This document shows, one piece after another, positions 25,437-34,101 of a stretch of 64,000 nucleotides of DNA (positions within the stretch are counted from its first letter, which is position 1; every line of letters starts with the position of its first letter). Origin of the DNA: an uncultured Kiloniellaceae bacterium (lineage in GTDB: Bacteria; Pseudomonadota; Alphaproteobacteria; Kiloniellales; Kiloniellaceae); contig CANLSF010000004.1 in NCBI GenBank assembly GCA_947493695.1, forward strand, positions 1 to 64,000, given 5' to 3'. A program made the position numbers and the translations under genes. Below the pieces are notes generated by a model. The model made no database searches. It saw nothing but the letters and a program-made list of their open reading frames with translations, and had not been told where the DNA came from.

Positions 25437-27766
25437 GCATCGAAAAGGTTGCCGTCATAGGCGCCGGTGTCATGGGCGCGGGGATCGCCGCCCATGTGGC
25501 AAACGCCGGTATCCCGGTTCTGCTGCTGGATATCGTTCCCGAAGGCGCGAATGACCGCAACGTGATTGCTGCCGGCGCGGTCAAGAAGATGATCAAGACA
25601 GACCCGGCCCCGTTCATGTCCAAGCGCGCCGCCAAGCTGGTGACACCGGGCAACATCGAAGACCATCTGGACGACATCGCGGACTGTGACTGGATCGTTG
25701 AAGCTGTCATCGAGCGTCTTGATATCAAACACGACCTCTACGCCAAAGTGCAGGCCGCGCGGAAGCCCGGTTCGATCGTGACTTCAAACACCTCAACCCT
25801 GCCGCTGACGAAGCTGGTCGAGGGAATGGGCGATGCCTTTGCGCAGGACTTCGCGATTACCCACTTCTTCAATCCACCGCGCTATATGCGTCTTCTGGAG
25901 ATCGTTGCCGGTGAAGCCACGCGCGCAGACGCAGTTGCGGATCTGAGTGCTTTTGCCGACCGACGGCTGGGAAAGGGTGTCGTCATGTGCAACGACACAC
26001 CCGGCTTTATCGCCAATCGCATTGGCACCTTCTGGATTCAATGTGCTCTCGTCGAAGCCATGGACCGGAAGCTGCCCATCGAAGAGGTCGATGCGGTCAT
26101 GGGCCGCCCGATGGGCATTCCCAAAACCGGTGTGTTCGGCCTGATGGATCTGGTGGGTATCGACCTGATGCCGCACGTGGACAAAGGATTGGGCGACAAT
26201 CTGCCTGCAAGTGATGCCTATCAGGAACTGCGTCGCGAACTGCCTCTGATCGAAAAGATGATTGCCGACGGCTATACCGGCCGTAAGGGCAAGGGCGGTT
26301 TCTATCGCCTGAACAAAGAAGGTGGCACGCGGGTCAAGGAAGCCATTGACCTGACAACAGGCGAATATGCACCGGCGCAGAAAGCCTATCTCGCGTCGGT
26401 CTCCGCCAGCCGTAAAGGCGGGCTGAAAGCTTTGATGTCCCATGACGACCGTGGCGGTGCTTATGCCTGGGCGGTGATGTCCAAGATCCTTGCCTACGCC
26501 TCGGCGCTGGTACCGGAGATTGCAGACGACGTACCCGCCGTCGATCGGGCTATGAAGCTGGGCTATAACTGGAAATTCGGACCTTTCGAGTTGATCGATA
26601 AGCTCGGTGCGGGAGACTTCGCCGCCCGGCTGAAAGAAGAGGGACGAGATGTTCCGGCTTTGCTGGAGAAGGCGTCGGCCGCTGAGGGTTTCTATCGGGT
26701 AGACGGCGGCAAGCTTCAGTTTCTGGGCGTAGACGGCACCTACACGGACCTTGAGCGCCCGGAAGGTGTGCTGCTGCTGGAAGACATCAAACGCGCGAAC
26801 GAGCCGGTTGCCAAGAATGGCTCGGCGAGTTTGTGGGATATCGGTGACGGCGTGGCTTGCCTCGAGTTCCACACCAAGCTGAACACCTTCGACCCCGATA
26901 TGCTCAAGATGGTCGGTAAGGCGGTCGCTCTGGTTCCGAACAAAGGCTTCAAGGCCCTGGTGATCTACAACGAAGCCAGTAACTTTTCCGCCGGTGCCAA
27001 TTTGGGATTGGCCTTGTTTGCCGCGAACACGGCTATGTGGCCGCTGGTCGAGGAAATGGTAGAGCAAGGCCAGAAGGCTTTTCTCGCACTCAAGCGCGCG
27101 CCTTTTCCTGTGGTCGGCGCACCCTCAGGTATGGCCCTGGGCGGCGGTTGCGAGGTTCTGCTGAGTTCCGATGCGGTTCAGGCCCATGCGGAAAGCTACA
27201 TCGGTCTGGTCGAAGTCGGCGTCGGGATTGTGCCCGGCTGGGGTGGCTGCAAAGAGATGCTGCTGCGCCTGGCCAACGACCCCAAACGTCCGCGCGGACC
27301 TATGCCGTCTGTATCAGCGTCTTTCGAGACCATTGGTACCGCCAAGGTGGCCAAGTCTGCCTTCGAAGCCATGGAGTTTGGTTTTTTGAAGGCCAGCGAC
27401 GGCATCACCTTTAACCGGGAACGGCTTCTCGCCGATGCCAAAGCCAGGGCGCTTGCATTGGTCGAAGGTTACGAGGCACCGGAAGCCACCGAACTCACTT
27501 TGCCGGGACCGTCCGGCGCTGCTGCGTTGCGATTGGCTCTGAAGGATCTGACAGCACGTGGCCTCGCCACGCCGCACGATCAGATTGTCGCCGGTGGCCT
27601 GGTCGAGGTTCTGACCGGTGGACCCGACGCGGATATCACCGAGCCGGTGTCGGAAGATCATGTGCTCAAGCTGGAGCGCGAGATCTTCATGAAGCTGATC
27701 AAAACCAACGGCACGCTCTCGCGCATGGAACATATGATCGAAACCGGCAAGCCGCTCAGAAACTGA
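25433..27766 (+). CDS. 3-hydroxyacyl-CoA dehydrogenase / enoyl-CoA hydratase (FadN-type)
   Basis: A 777-residue bifunctional enzyme. The N-terminal NAD-binding dehydrogenase domain (GAGVMGAGIAAHVANAG, with the HFFNPPRYMRLLEIV and GFIANRIG motifs) and two 3HCDH C-terminal repeats come first. A crotonase/enoyl-CoA hydratase domain follows (about residues 470-680; NFSAGANLGL and GMALGGGCEVLLSSD oxyanion-hole segments). This order, dehydrogenase before hydratase, is that of FadN rather than E. coli FadB/FadJ. It carries out the hydration and oxidation steps of beta-oxidation. The ATG at 25433 overlaps the thiolase stop. The longer frame upstream is only antiregister sequence within fadA. Confidence 0.92.
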   Translation: MSIEKVAVIGAGVMGAGIAAHVANAGIPVLLLDIVPEGANDRNVIAAGAVKKMIKTDPAPFMSKRAAKLVTPGNIEDHLDDIADCDWIVEAVIERLDIKHDLYAKVQAARKPGSIVTSNTSTLPLTKLVEGMGDAFAQDFAITHFFNPPRYMRLLEIVAGEATRADAVADLSAFADRRLGKGVVMCNDTPGFIANRIGTFWIQCALVEAMDRKLPIEEVDAVMGRPMGIPKTGVFGLMDLVGIDLMPHVDKGLGDNLPASDAYQELRRELPLIEKMIADGYTGRKGKGGFYRLNKEGGTRVKEAIDLTTGEYAPAQKAYLASVSASRKGGLKALMSHDDRGGAYAWAVMSKILAYASALVPEIADDVPAVDRAMKLGYNWKFGPFELIDKLGAGDFAARLKEEGRDVPALLEKASAAEGFYRVDGGKLQFLGVDGTYTDLERPEGVLLLEDIKRANEPVAKNGSASLWDIGDGVACLEFHTKLNTFDPDMLKMVGKAVALVPNKGFKALVIYNEASNFSAGANLGLALFAANTAMWPLVEEMVEQGQKAFLALKRAPFPVVGAPSGMALGGGCEVLLSSDAVQAHAESYIGLVEVGVGIVPGWGGCKEMLLRLANDPKRPRGPMPSVSASFETIGTAKVAKSAFEAMEFGFLKASDGITFNRERLLADAKARALALVEGYEAPEATELTLPGPSGAAALRLALKDLTARGLATPHDQIVAGGLVEVLTGGPDADITEPVSEDHVLKLEREIFMKLIKTNGTLSRMEHMIETGKPLRN

Positions 27767-27798
27767 GGCTTGGGCGATAGAATTCGAGGAAGGTTACG

Positions 27799-29583
27799 AT
27801 GGTTACCTACACAGCACCGCTTGATGACATCCGTTTCGTCATGAACGAGCTTTTCGACTATCAGAATTCGATTCCCACGTTGCCGGGATACGAAGATGCG
27901 ACATCTGATGTGGTCGAGGCCGTATTGGAAGAAGGGGCAAAGTTCTGTACCAACGAGCTTCTGCCGCTGAACCTCTCGGGCGATGCCGAGGGGTGCCATT
28001 ACGAAAACGGTGTCGTGCGCACGCCCAAAGGCTTCAAGGAAGCCTACAAGGCTTTTTGCGAGGGCGGCTGGACCGGTCTTTCCTGCGATCCGGATTACGG
28101 CGGGCAGGGACTGCCCAAAACCCTGCAGTTCATTATGAGCGAATTGATCGTCTCCACAAACCTGAGTTTCGGGATGTATCCGGGGCTGTCGCATGGCGCC
28201 TATAACGCGCTGTCGGTTTACGGCAGCGACGAACAGAAACAGGCTTTTCTGCCCAGGCTGATCGATGGCACCTGGTCGGGGACCATGTGCCTGACCGAAC
28301 CGCACTGCGGCACTGATCTGGGCTTAATCCGCACGAAGGCAGACCCGGACGGCAAGGGCGCTTACAAGATCAGCGGCACCAAGATTTTCATTTCCGCCGG
28401 CGAGCACGACCTGACCGACAACATCATCCACCTGGTGCTTGCGAAGCTTCCCGACGCGCCTCCGGGCAGCAAGGGGATCTCGCTCTTCATCGTGCCGAAG
28501 TTTCTGGTCAAGGAAGACGGCACGCCGGGGATGCGCAATGGCGTAACCTGCGGGTCGATCGAAAAGAAGATGGGCATCAAGGCTTCCTCGACTTGTGTCA
28601 TGAATTTTGAAGAGGCCGAGGGCTATCTGGTGGGCGAACCTCACACCGGAATGGCGTCGATGTTCGTGATGATGAACACGGCGCGACTGGATGTGGGTAT
28701 TCAGGGCCTTGGATTGGCCGAGACCTCGTACCAGACCGCGGCTGCCTATGCCAAGGATCGGGGGCAGGGGCGTTCGCTCGGAGGAACCAAGGCGCCGGAA
28801 AAGGCGGCCGATCCGATTATTGTTCATCCGGATGTGAGAAAAAATTTACTTACCATGCGGGCTTATAATGAGTCTGCGCGCGCGCTTGCGATTTGGATCG
28901 GGATGGAAGTCGACATCTCGGAAAAACATCCGGACCCGGAACGCCGCCAGGAGGCGGATGACCTGGTGCAGCTGATGACGCCGATCATCAAGTCCTTTTT
29001 CACGGACTACGGTTTCGAGGCGACGAACCTGGGCGTTCAGATCCATGGCGGTCATGGCTACATCCATGAATATGGCATGGAGCAGCTGGTCCGGGATGCG
29101 CGGATCGCACAGATTTACGAAGGCGCAAATGGAATCCAGGCGCTTGACCTCGTCGGGCGCAAACTCGGACAGGGAATGGGGCGTCTTCTGCGCCGTTTCT
29201 TCCATCCGATTTCCGGATTCATTGAAGAGAATCAAGAGTCTGCCGAGTTGATGGAATTCATTTTACCCTTGGCGAAAGCCTTTGGTCGGCTGCAACAGGC
29301 AACGGGTTGGATCGCGCAAAACGGGCTCCGGGATCCAGAAGAAGCCGGTGCGGCGTCGAGCGATTATCTCAAGCTCTTCGCACTGGTGGCTCTCGCCTAT
29401 ATCTGGACGAGGACCGTGAAGGTCAGTCTGGAGAAGATGGACGAGCGGCCGGACTTCTACCGCGCCAAGATTGCTGTTGCGCGCTTTTATATGACAAGAC
29501 TTCTGCCGCAAAGTTCGTCGCTCTTTGCGACGATTATGGCAGGCAAGGCACCTTTGATGGAACTGGATGAGGTCGCATTCTGA
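27799..29583 (+). CDS. Acyl-CoA dehydrogenase
   Basis: A 594-residue flavoprotein of the long acyl-CoA dehydrogenase branch that carries an additional C-terminal domain. FAD/substrate motifs are TMCLTEPHCGTDLGLIRTKA, ISGTKIFISAGEHD and GVQIHGGHGYIHEYGMEQLVRD, followed by the family-typical DARIAQIYEGANGIQALDLVGRKL with the Glu of the active-site region. It introduces the first double bond of beta-oxidation and passes electrons to ETF. A strong GAGGAAGG site precedes the ATG. It is the last gene of the fatty-acid operon, and no obvious terminator follows in the 178-bp gap. Confidence 0.92.
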   Translation: MVTYTAPLDDIRFVMNELFDYQNSIPTLPGYEDATSDVVEAVLEEGAKFCTNELLPLNLSGDAEGCHYENGVVRTPKGFKEAYKAFCEGGWTGLSCDPDYGGQGLPKTLQFIMSELIVSTNLSFGMYPGLSHGAYNALSVYGSDEQKQAFLPRLIDGTWSGTMCLTEPHCGTDLGLIRTKADPDGKGAYKISGTKIFISAGEHDLTDNIIHLVLAKLPDAPPGSKGISLFIVPKFLVKEDGTPGMRNGVTCGSIEKKMGIKASSTCVMNFEEAEGYLVGEPHTGMASMFVMMNTARLDVGIQGLGLAETSYQTAAAYAKDRGQGRSLGGTKAPEKAADPIIVHPDVRKNLLTMRAYNESARALAIWIGMEVDISEKHPDPERRQEADDLVQLMTPIIKSFFTDYGFEATNLGVQIHGGHGYIHEYGMEQLVRDARIAQIYEGANGIQALDLVGRKLGQGMGRLLRRFFHPISGFIEENQESAELMEFILPLAKAFGRLQQATGWIAQNGLRDPEEAGAASSDYLKLFALVALAYIWTRTVKVSLEKMDERPDFYRAKIAVARFYMTRLLPQSSSLFATIMAGKAPLMELDEVAF

Positions 29584-29761
29584 GGTAACTGCTAAGAAGA
29601 AAGCCGCAAGCGGATAACGCTTCAATTAGGAGTGAGATATTAAATAAAACGCTGCGGTTCGAATGGGATAGGGCTAAACTAACGAGAGAGTCAAAAAAAG
29701 ACTCGGAGCGTACGAATGCGTTGAAGCGGATATTCGAACGTTGGGAGGAAAAGGGGGTAAA

Positions 29762-31576
29762 ATGAAATCCTTGCGCAATTATCTATCGAACGACCCGAAG
29801 ACAACGGGTCTGTTTACGAGAACTTCCATGCTTGCCCTTGTTGCCGCAGGGGCGGTGAGCTCGACGGCATCGCCGGTTTCCGCGATAGACTTCGACTGGA
29901 ACAACGGGGCGATAAGCGGCTCCTTCGATACCACGGTTTCGAGCGGTGTATCGGTCCGCACACAGGGTCATGACCATCGCCTGATCGGTGTCAGCAACGG
30001 CGGCACCGCGAACTCGATCAACGGCGACAATGGTAATCTGAATTACGAGAAGGGCGATATCACCTCGGCGAACGTCAAGGCGACACATGAGCTTTCCTTG
30101 AATGCCGGTAATTTCGGCTTTTTCGGTCGAGCCTCCTACTTCTATGACACTGCGATCATGGATGGAGATACAGCGCGCACCGATCTCGGGACCGAGGCGA
30201 AGGGGCGTGCGGGTCGAGATTTCGAACTGCTGGACGCTTATGTTTTCGGCGACTTTGATGTCGGTGACGTGCCCGTGACGCTGCGGGTTGGTAATCAGGT
30301 TCTGAGCTGGGGGGAAAGCACCTTTATTCAGAACGGTATCAACACCATCAACCCGATTGACGTCACTAAGTTCCGGGTTGCGGGTGCCGAGGTGCGTGAA
30401 GGTTTGATCCCAGTGCCGATTATCGATGTAAATGTCGGCCTGACTGATAAATTTTCTATCGAAGGCTTCCTGCAGCTCGAGTGGGACAACACGGAGATCG
30501 AGCCCGAGGGCACCTTTTTCTCGACAAATGATTTTGCTTCGCCGGGCGGGGAATTCGTTTTCCTCGGTTTTGGCCAGGCGCCTTTGCCGATTGATAATCC
30601 ACCGACTCTTGGCGTGGGGTCTGCTATTCCAAGAGGACCGGACCGGAGCGCAACGGATAACAATCAGTGGGGCGTCGCCCTGCGCTACTTCGAGCCGGCG
30701 CTTAACGATACTGAGTTCGGCCTCTACTACATTCAGTACAACAGCCGTCTCCCTGTCTTAAGCGCGCGCACCGGAAACTTTGCCGGTCTGGCCGGTGGAG
30801 ACTACGCGGGTTCGGCTCAATTCTTCAGAGAGTTTCCCGATGACATCAAGCTGATCGGTGCCAGTTTCAATACTGAAATTCCGGGAACCGGTATTGCGTT
30901 GCAGGGTGAATATTCTTTCCGAAAAGACCAACCGCTTCAGGTTGACGACGTCGAACTCCTGTTTGCCGGTTTATCGCCGACCGATCCTTTCGGTGGAACC
31001 CCCTTTGGGAGCGCCGGTCAACTTGGGGCCTTTGGGTTCGACGAGGAAATCCAGGGTTTCCGGCGCAAGGACGTGAGTCAGTTTCAAGCGACCGCATCTA
31101 AGGTGTTAGGACCGAACCTAGGGGCAGATCAGATCGTTCTGGTGGGCGAAATCGGCGCCACTTACATCCATGATATGGAAAGCAAGGATGAACTGAGGTA
31201 CGAGGGACCGGGCACCTTTACCAGTGGAACCAATATTTTCACCTTGGCCGGTATCCAGCCAGAAACGCAAACGAATGGTTTTGCGGACCCTATCTCTTGG
31301 GGATACCGCTTGCGGGCCCGCGCACAGTTCAACAATGCCATCGGCCCGGTCAGTCTCCAGCCGGGTATCGCTTTCTCGCACGATGTCAGTGGAACGACGC
31401 CTGCACCGATCTCCAACTTTGTAGAAGACCGCAAAACCGTGACCCTGTCACTGGGGGCGACCTATCTCGATTCACTGCGTGCCAGCATTGCCTACACGAA
31501 CTTTATGGGCGGCAGTCCGTTCAATCTTTTGAGCGACCGGGACTTTGCGTCATTCGTCGTCAGTTACTCGTTCTAA
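29762..31576 (+). CDS. DUF1302 family outer-membrane protein
   Basis: A 604-residue protein with an N-terminal signal peptide (cleavage near VSA-ID) and then long alternating beta-strand sequence rich in Gly, Asn, Asp and aromatic residues. It ends in VSYSF, the terminal-Phe pattern of outer-membrane barrels. The opening IDFDWNNGAISGSFDTTVSSGVS and the NQVLSWGESTFIQNGINTINPIDV block are typical of DUF1302 proteins. ATG 29762 follows an AAGGGGG site, and a start seven codons earlier is less likely. DUF1302 genes often sit next to DUF1329, YCF48 and RND genes, exactly as here. Biochemical function is not established. An envelope pore or lipid-handling role is inferred. Confidence 0.85.
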   Translation: MKSLRNYLSNDPKTTGLFTRTSMLALVAAGAVSSTASPVSAIDFDWNNGAISGSFDTTVSSGVSVRTQGHDHRLIGVSNGGTANSINGDNGNLNYEKGDITSANVKATHELSLNAGNFGFFGRASYFYDTAIMDGDTARTDLGTEAKGRAGRDFELLDAYVFGDFDVGDVPVTLRVGNQVLSWGESTFIQNGINTINPIDVTKFRVAGAEVREGLIPVPIIDVNVGLTDKFSIEGFLQLEWDNTEIEPEGTFFSTNDFASPGGEFVFLGFGQAPLPIDNPPTLGVGSAIPRGPDRSATDNNQWGVALRYFEPALNDTEFGLYYIQYNSRLPVLSARTGNFAGLAGGDYAGSAQFFREFPDDIKLIGASFNTEIPGTGIALQGEYSFRKDQPLQVDDVELLFAGLSPTDPFGGTPFGSAGQLGAFGFDEEIQGFRRKDVSQFQATASKVLGPNLGADQIVLVGEIGATYIHDMESKDELRYEGPGTFTSGTNIFTLAGIQPETQTNGFADPISWGYRLRARAQFNNAIGPVSLQPGIAFSHDVSGTTPAPISNFVEDRKTVTLSLGATYLDSLRASIAYTNFMGGSPFNLLSDRDFASFVVSYSF

Positions 31577-31615
31577 ACAACGAAAAGAATCCGTGTGGTA
31601 CGGGAGGAAAACTCT

Positions 31616-32980
31616 ATGAAACTGGCATCAACACCGATTGCATTCGGCGCTCTCGCGCTCATGCTGGCCGCACCGATGGTGCAGGCCAAGGTCTCGTCGG
31701 AAGAAGCCGCCAAACTGGGCAAGGAGCTCACTCCGATGGGCGCGGTTCAGGCCGGTAATGCGGAGGGGACAATCCCCCCATGGGATGGCGGTATTAAAAC
31801 ACCGCCTGCAGGTTACCAGCCTGGAATGCATCATCCTGACCCTTACGCGGCGGACGCGCCGATTGCGACCATCACCCCGGCCAATGTGGATCAGTTCAAG
31901 GACAAGCTGTCTCCCGGCCAACTGGCGATGTTCAAACGCTATCCCGATAGCTGGAAGATGAACATTTACCCCAGCCAACGCAGCGCGTCCTATCCGCAAC
32001 GGATTTATGATTTCGCGATTGCAAATGCAACGACTGCTGAGCTCACTCCTGATGGCAACGGCATTGTAAATGCCCGGGAGTCGATTCCCTTTCCCATCCC
32101 TCAGAACGGCCTGCATGCGATCTGGAATCACCTTTTGCGCTATCGCGGCAATACGGTGCGCCGGATTATCGGGCAGGTGTCGCCAACTTCTGGCGGGGCT
32201 TACAATCTGGTGAAGATTGACGAGCAGATTTATCTCTCCTATGCCCACCAGGGTGCGTCTATCGAGAGCATCAACAACACCCTGGGATACTTCCTTCAGG
32301 AAGTGACGGCCCCGGCACGTCTGGCAGGAACAATCCTGCTGGTGCATGAAACCTTGAACCAGGAGGCCGAACCTCGGAAGGCATGGACCTACAATCCCGG
32401 TCAACGCCGCGTGCGGCGTGCCCCCAATGTTGCCTACGACAATCCAGGAACCGCTTCGGACGGCCAGCGCACCAGTGACCAGCTCGATATGTTCAACGGC
32501 GCGCCCGACCGCTACAACTGGGAACTCAAGGGGCGGCGCGAAATGTATGTGCCTTACAACTCATACAAGCTTCACAGCGATTCCCTTGAGTATGATGAGA
32601 TCGTACAGGCCGGACATCTCAATCAGGACTTCACGCGCTACGAACTGCATCGGGTCTGGGAAGTGGATGCGACCCTGAAAGACGGCACCAGCCACATCTA
32701 CGCCCGCCGGACGTTTTACTTCGATGAAGACAGTTGGCAGATCGTCGCGGCGGATCAGTATGACGGTCGCGGCGAAATCTGGCGCGTGTCCGAGGCGCAC
32801 AACATTAACTACTACGAAGTTCCACTGCTCTGGGAAACCGTCGTCACCCAGTATGATGTTCAGAACGGACGCTATCTGGCCTTCGGTTTGAACAATCAGG
32901 ATCGCATCGAAGTCTTCAATGACGACCTCGATCTGCGGCAGTTTACGCCTGAAGGTTTGCGGCGTAAGGGCCGTCGTTAA
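31616..32980 (+). CDS. DUF1329 family periplasmic/outer-membrane lipoprotein-like protein
   Basis: A 454-residue exported protein. It has a signal peptide ending at VQA, a pre-domain with the motif GAVQAGNAEGTIPPWDGG, and then a long DUF1329 domain (about residues 120-440) containing FPIPQNGLHAIWNHLLRYRG, VRRAPNVAYDNP and ARRTFYFDEDSWQIVAADQYDGRG. DUF1329 is structurally related to LolA/LolB-like lipid-binding folds (family knowledge), so it may carry a hydrophobic ligand across the periplasm. A GGGAGG site precedes the ATG at 31616. It follows the DUF1302 gene after 39 nt and is surely cotranscribed with it. Confidence 0.85.
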   Translation: MKLASTPIAFGALALMLAAPMVQAKVSSEEAAKLGKELTPMGAVQAGNAEGTIPPWDGGIKTPPAGYQPGMHHPDPYAADAPIATITPANVDQFKDKLSPGQLAMFKRYPDSWKMNIYPSQRSASYPQRIYDFAIANATTAELTPDGNGIVNARESIPFPIPQNGLHAIWNHLLRYRGNTVRRIIGQVSPTSGGAYNLVKIDEQIYLSYAHQGASIESINNTLGYFLQEVTAPARLAGTILLVHETLNQEAEPRKAWTYNPGQRRVRRAPNVAYDNPGTASDGQRTSDQLDMFNGAPDRYNWELKGRREMYVPYNSYKLHSDSLEYDEIVQAGHLNQDFTRYELHRVWEVDATLKDGTSHIYARRTFYFDEDSWQIVAADQYDGRGEIWRVSEAHNINYYEVPLLWETVVTQYDVQNGRYLAFGLNNQDRIEVFNDDLDLRQFTPEGLRRKGRR

Positions 32981-33102
32981 GCCGGCGTGTGACGATGCGT
33001 GTCAGGAAGTGGTCCTGGGGAAGTGGATCGTCTTTCCTTTGGAGAGTTTCCTTAAAGGCGCGGGATCGGGTGGTGTTCTTTGATTCGGGAACAGGATCTC
33101 CA

Positions 33103-34101
33103 ATGCGAATAGCTGCCCGCCTGGGGTTTGAGGCATTGCATCTAAATGTAGTGCTGACGGTTCTCGGCCTGCTTTGCATCTGCGCCGCGAACGCGGTTGC
33201 GCAGAATGACTCCCGGATTGCGCCGCTGGCCGCACAGGCTCTGCTGCTTGATGCCGTAGAGTTGGAGGATAGAGTCATCGCCGTCGGCGATAGAGGCCAT
33301 GTGCTCTTGAACGAAGATCCTGCTTCGCAACCCTGGTCACAGGTGAGCGTACCGACACGGGCTATGTTGACGGCTGTTGCCGCGACAGGTGACGATGGTC
33401 TCTGGGCGGTCGGCCACGACGCGGTCATCCTGCACAGTGGCGACCGGGGCCAGAGCTGGCAGCTGCAAAACAGCGACCCCGAACTTGAAACACCTTTGCT
33501 TGATGTCTGGTTCGAAGCCGGCGGCCATGGGCTGGCGGTCGGCGCTTATGGGCTGGTTTATGAAACCTTCGACGCTGGTGAAAACTGGGAGCAGCGGACG
33601 ATCGACGAGGACGAACCTCATTTCTACAGCCTCTTCGAAACCGCGGATCAGGATCTGATCCTCGCGGGGGAGTTCGGCACGATCTTGCGCTCGAGTGATC
33701 GTGGGAAAACCTGGGCACGGCTCGAGAGCCCTTACGAAGGAAGCTTTTTCGGCGGACTGGGGATGTCAGATGGCAAGATCCTGCTGTTCGGACTGCGCGG
33801 TAACCTTTTCCGCTCTCTGGACCGGGGCGAGAGTTGGGAGAGAATCGAGAGCGGTGTGACGGCTTCTCTTTTGGACGCTGCGGAGCGCACGAGCGGTGAA
33901 GTCCTGATTGTTGGGCTGAGCGGCACTCTGCTGCGCAGCAATGATGCGGCGGGTACTTTCACCTTGTCTGACGGTCTCAAACGCGAGGCCCTTGCGTCGG
34001 TCCTTCCCCTATCGGATGGGGGATTGCTGCTGTTAAGTGAACACGGGGCTTCGCTTCTGACTGACGCCCGTGCCGCTCAATCGACAGAATTGGCGAATTG
34101 A
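33103..34101 (+). CDS. YCF48/BNR-repeat beta-propeller protein, exported
   Basis: A 332-residue protein with a signal peptide (cleavage after AVAQ) and repeated VGDRGHVLLNED / HSGDRGQSWQ / RSSDRGKTWARLE / RSLDRGESWERIE units. This is the Asp-box, sialidase-like repeat of YCF48/Hcf136-type beta-propellers. The ATG at 33103 with AGGA is chosen because it opens directly on the signal peptide. The longer frame back to 32989 has an unlikely N terminus. The stop overlaps the ATG of the RND gene (TGATG). YCF48-like proteins help assemble photosystem II in phototrophs. Here, beside an RND transporter, the propeller more likely acts as a periplasmic assembly or adaptor partner (inference). Confidence 0.85.
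   Translation: MRIAARLGFEALHLNVVLTVLGLLCICAANAVAQNDSRIAPLAAQALLLDAVELEDRVIAVGDRGHVLLNEDPASQPWSQVSVPTRAMLTAVAATGDDGLWAVGHDAVILHSGDRGQSWQLQNSDPELETPLLDVWFEAGGHGLAVGAYGLVYETFDAGENWEQRTIDEDEPHFYSLFETADQDLILAGEFGTILRSSDRGKTWARLESPYEGSFFGGLGMSDGKILLFGLRGNLFRSLDRGESWERIESGVTASLLDAAERTSGEVLIVGLSGTLLRSNDAAGTFTLSDGLKREALASVLPLSDGGLLLLSEHGASLLTDARAAQSTELAN

Noticed and set aside
29688-29704. GAGTC-A7-GACTC hairpin upstream of the DUF1302 gene
   Set aside because: The stem is only 5 bp and no T-run follows. It may be an operator, but there is too little to support a call.
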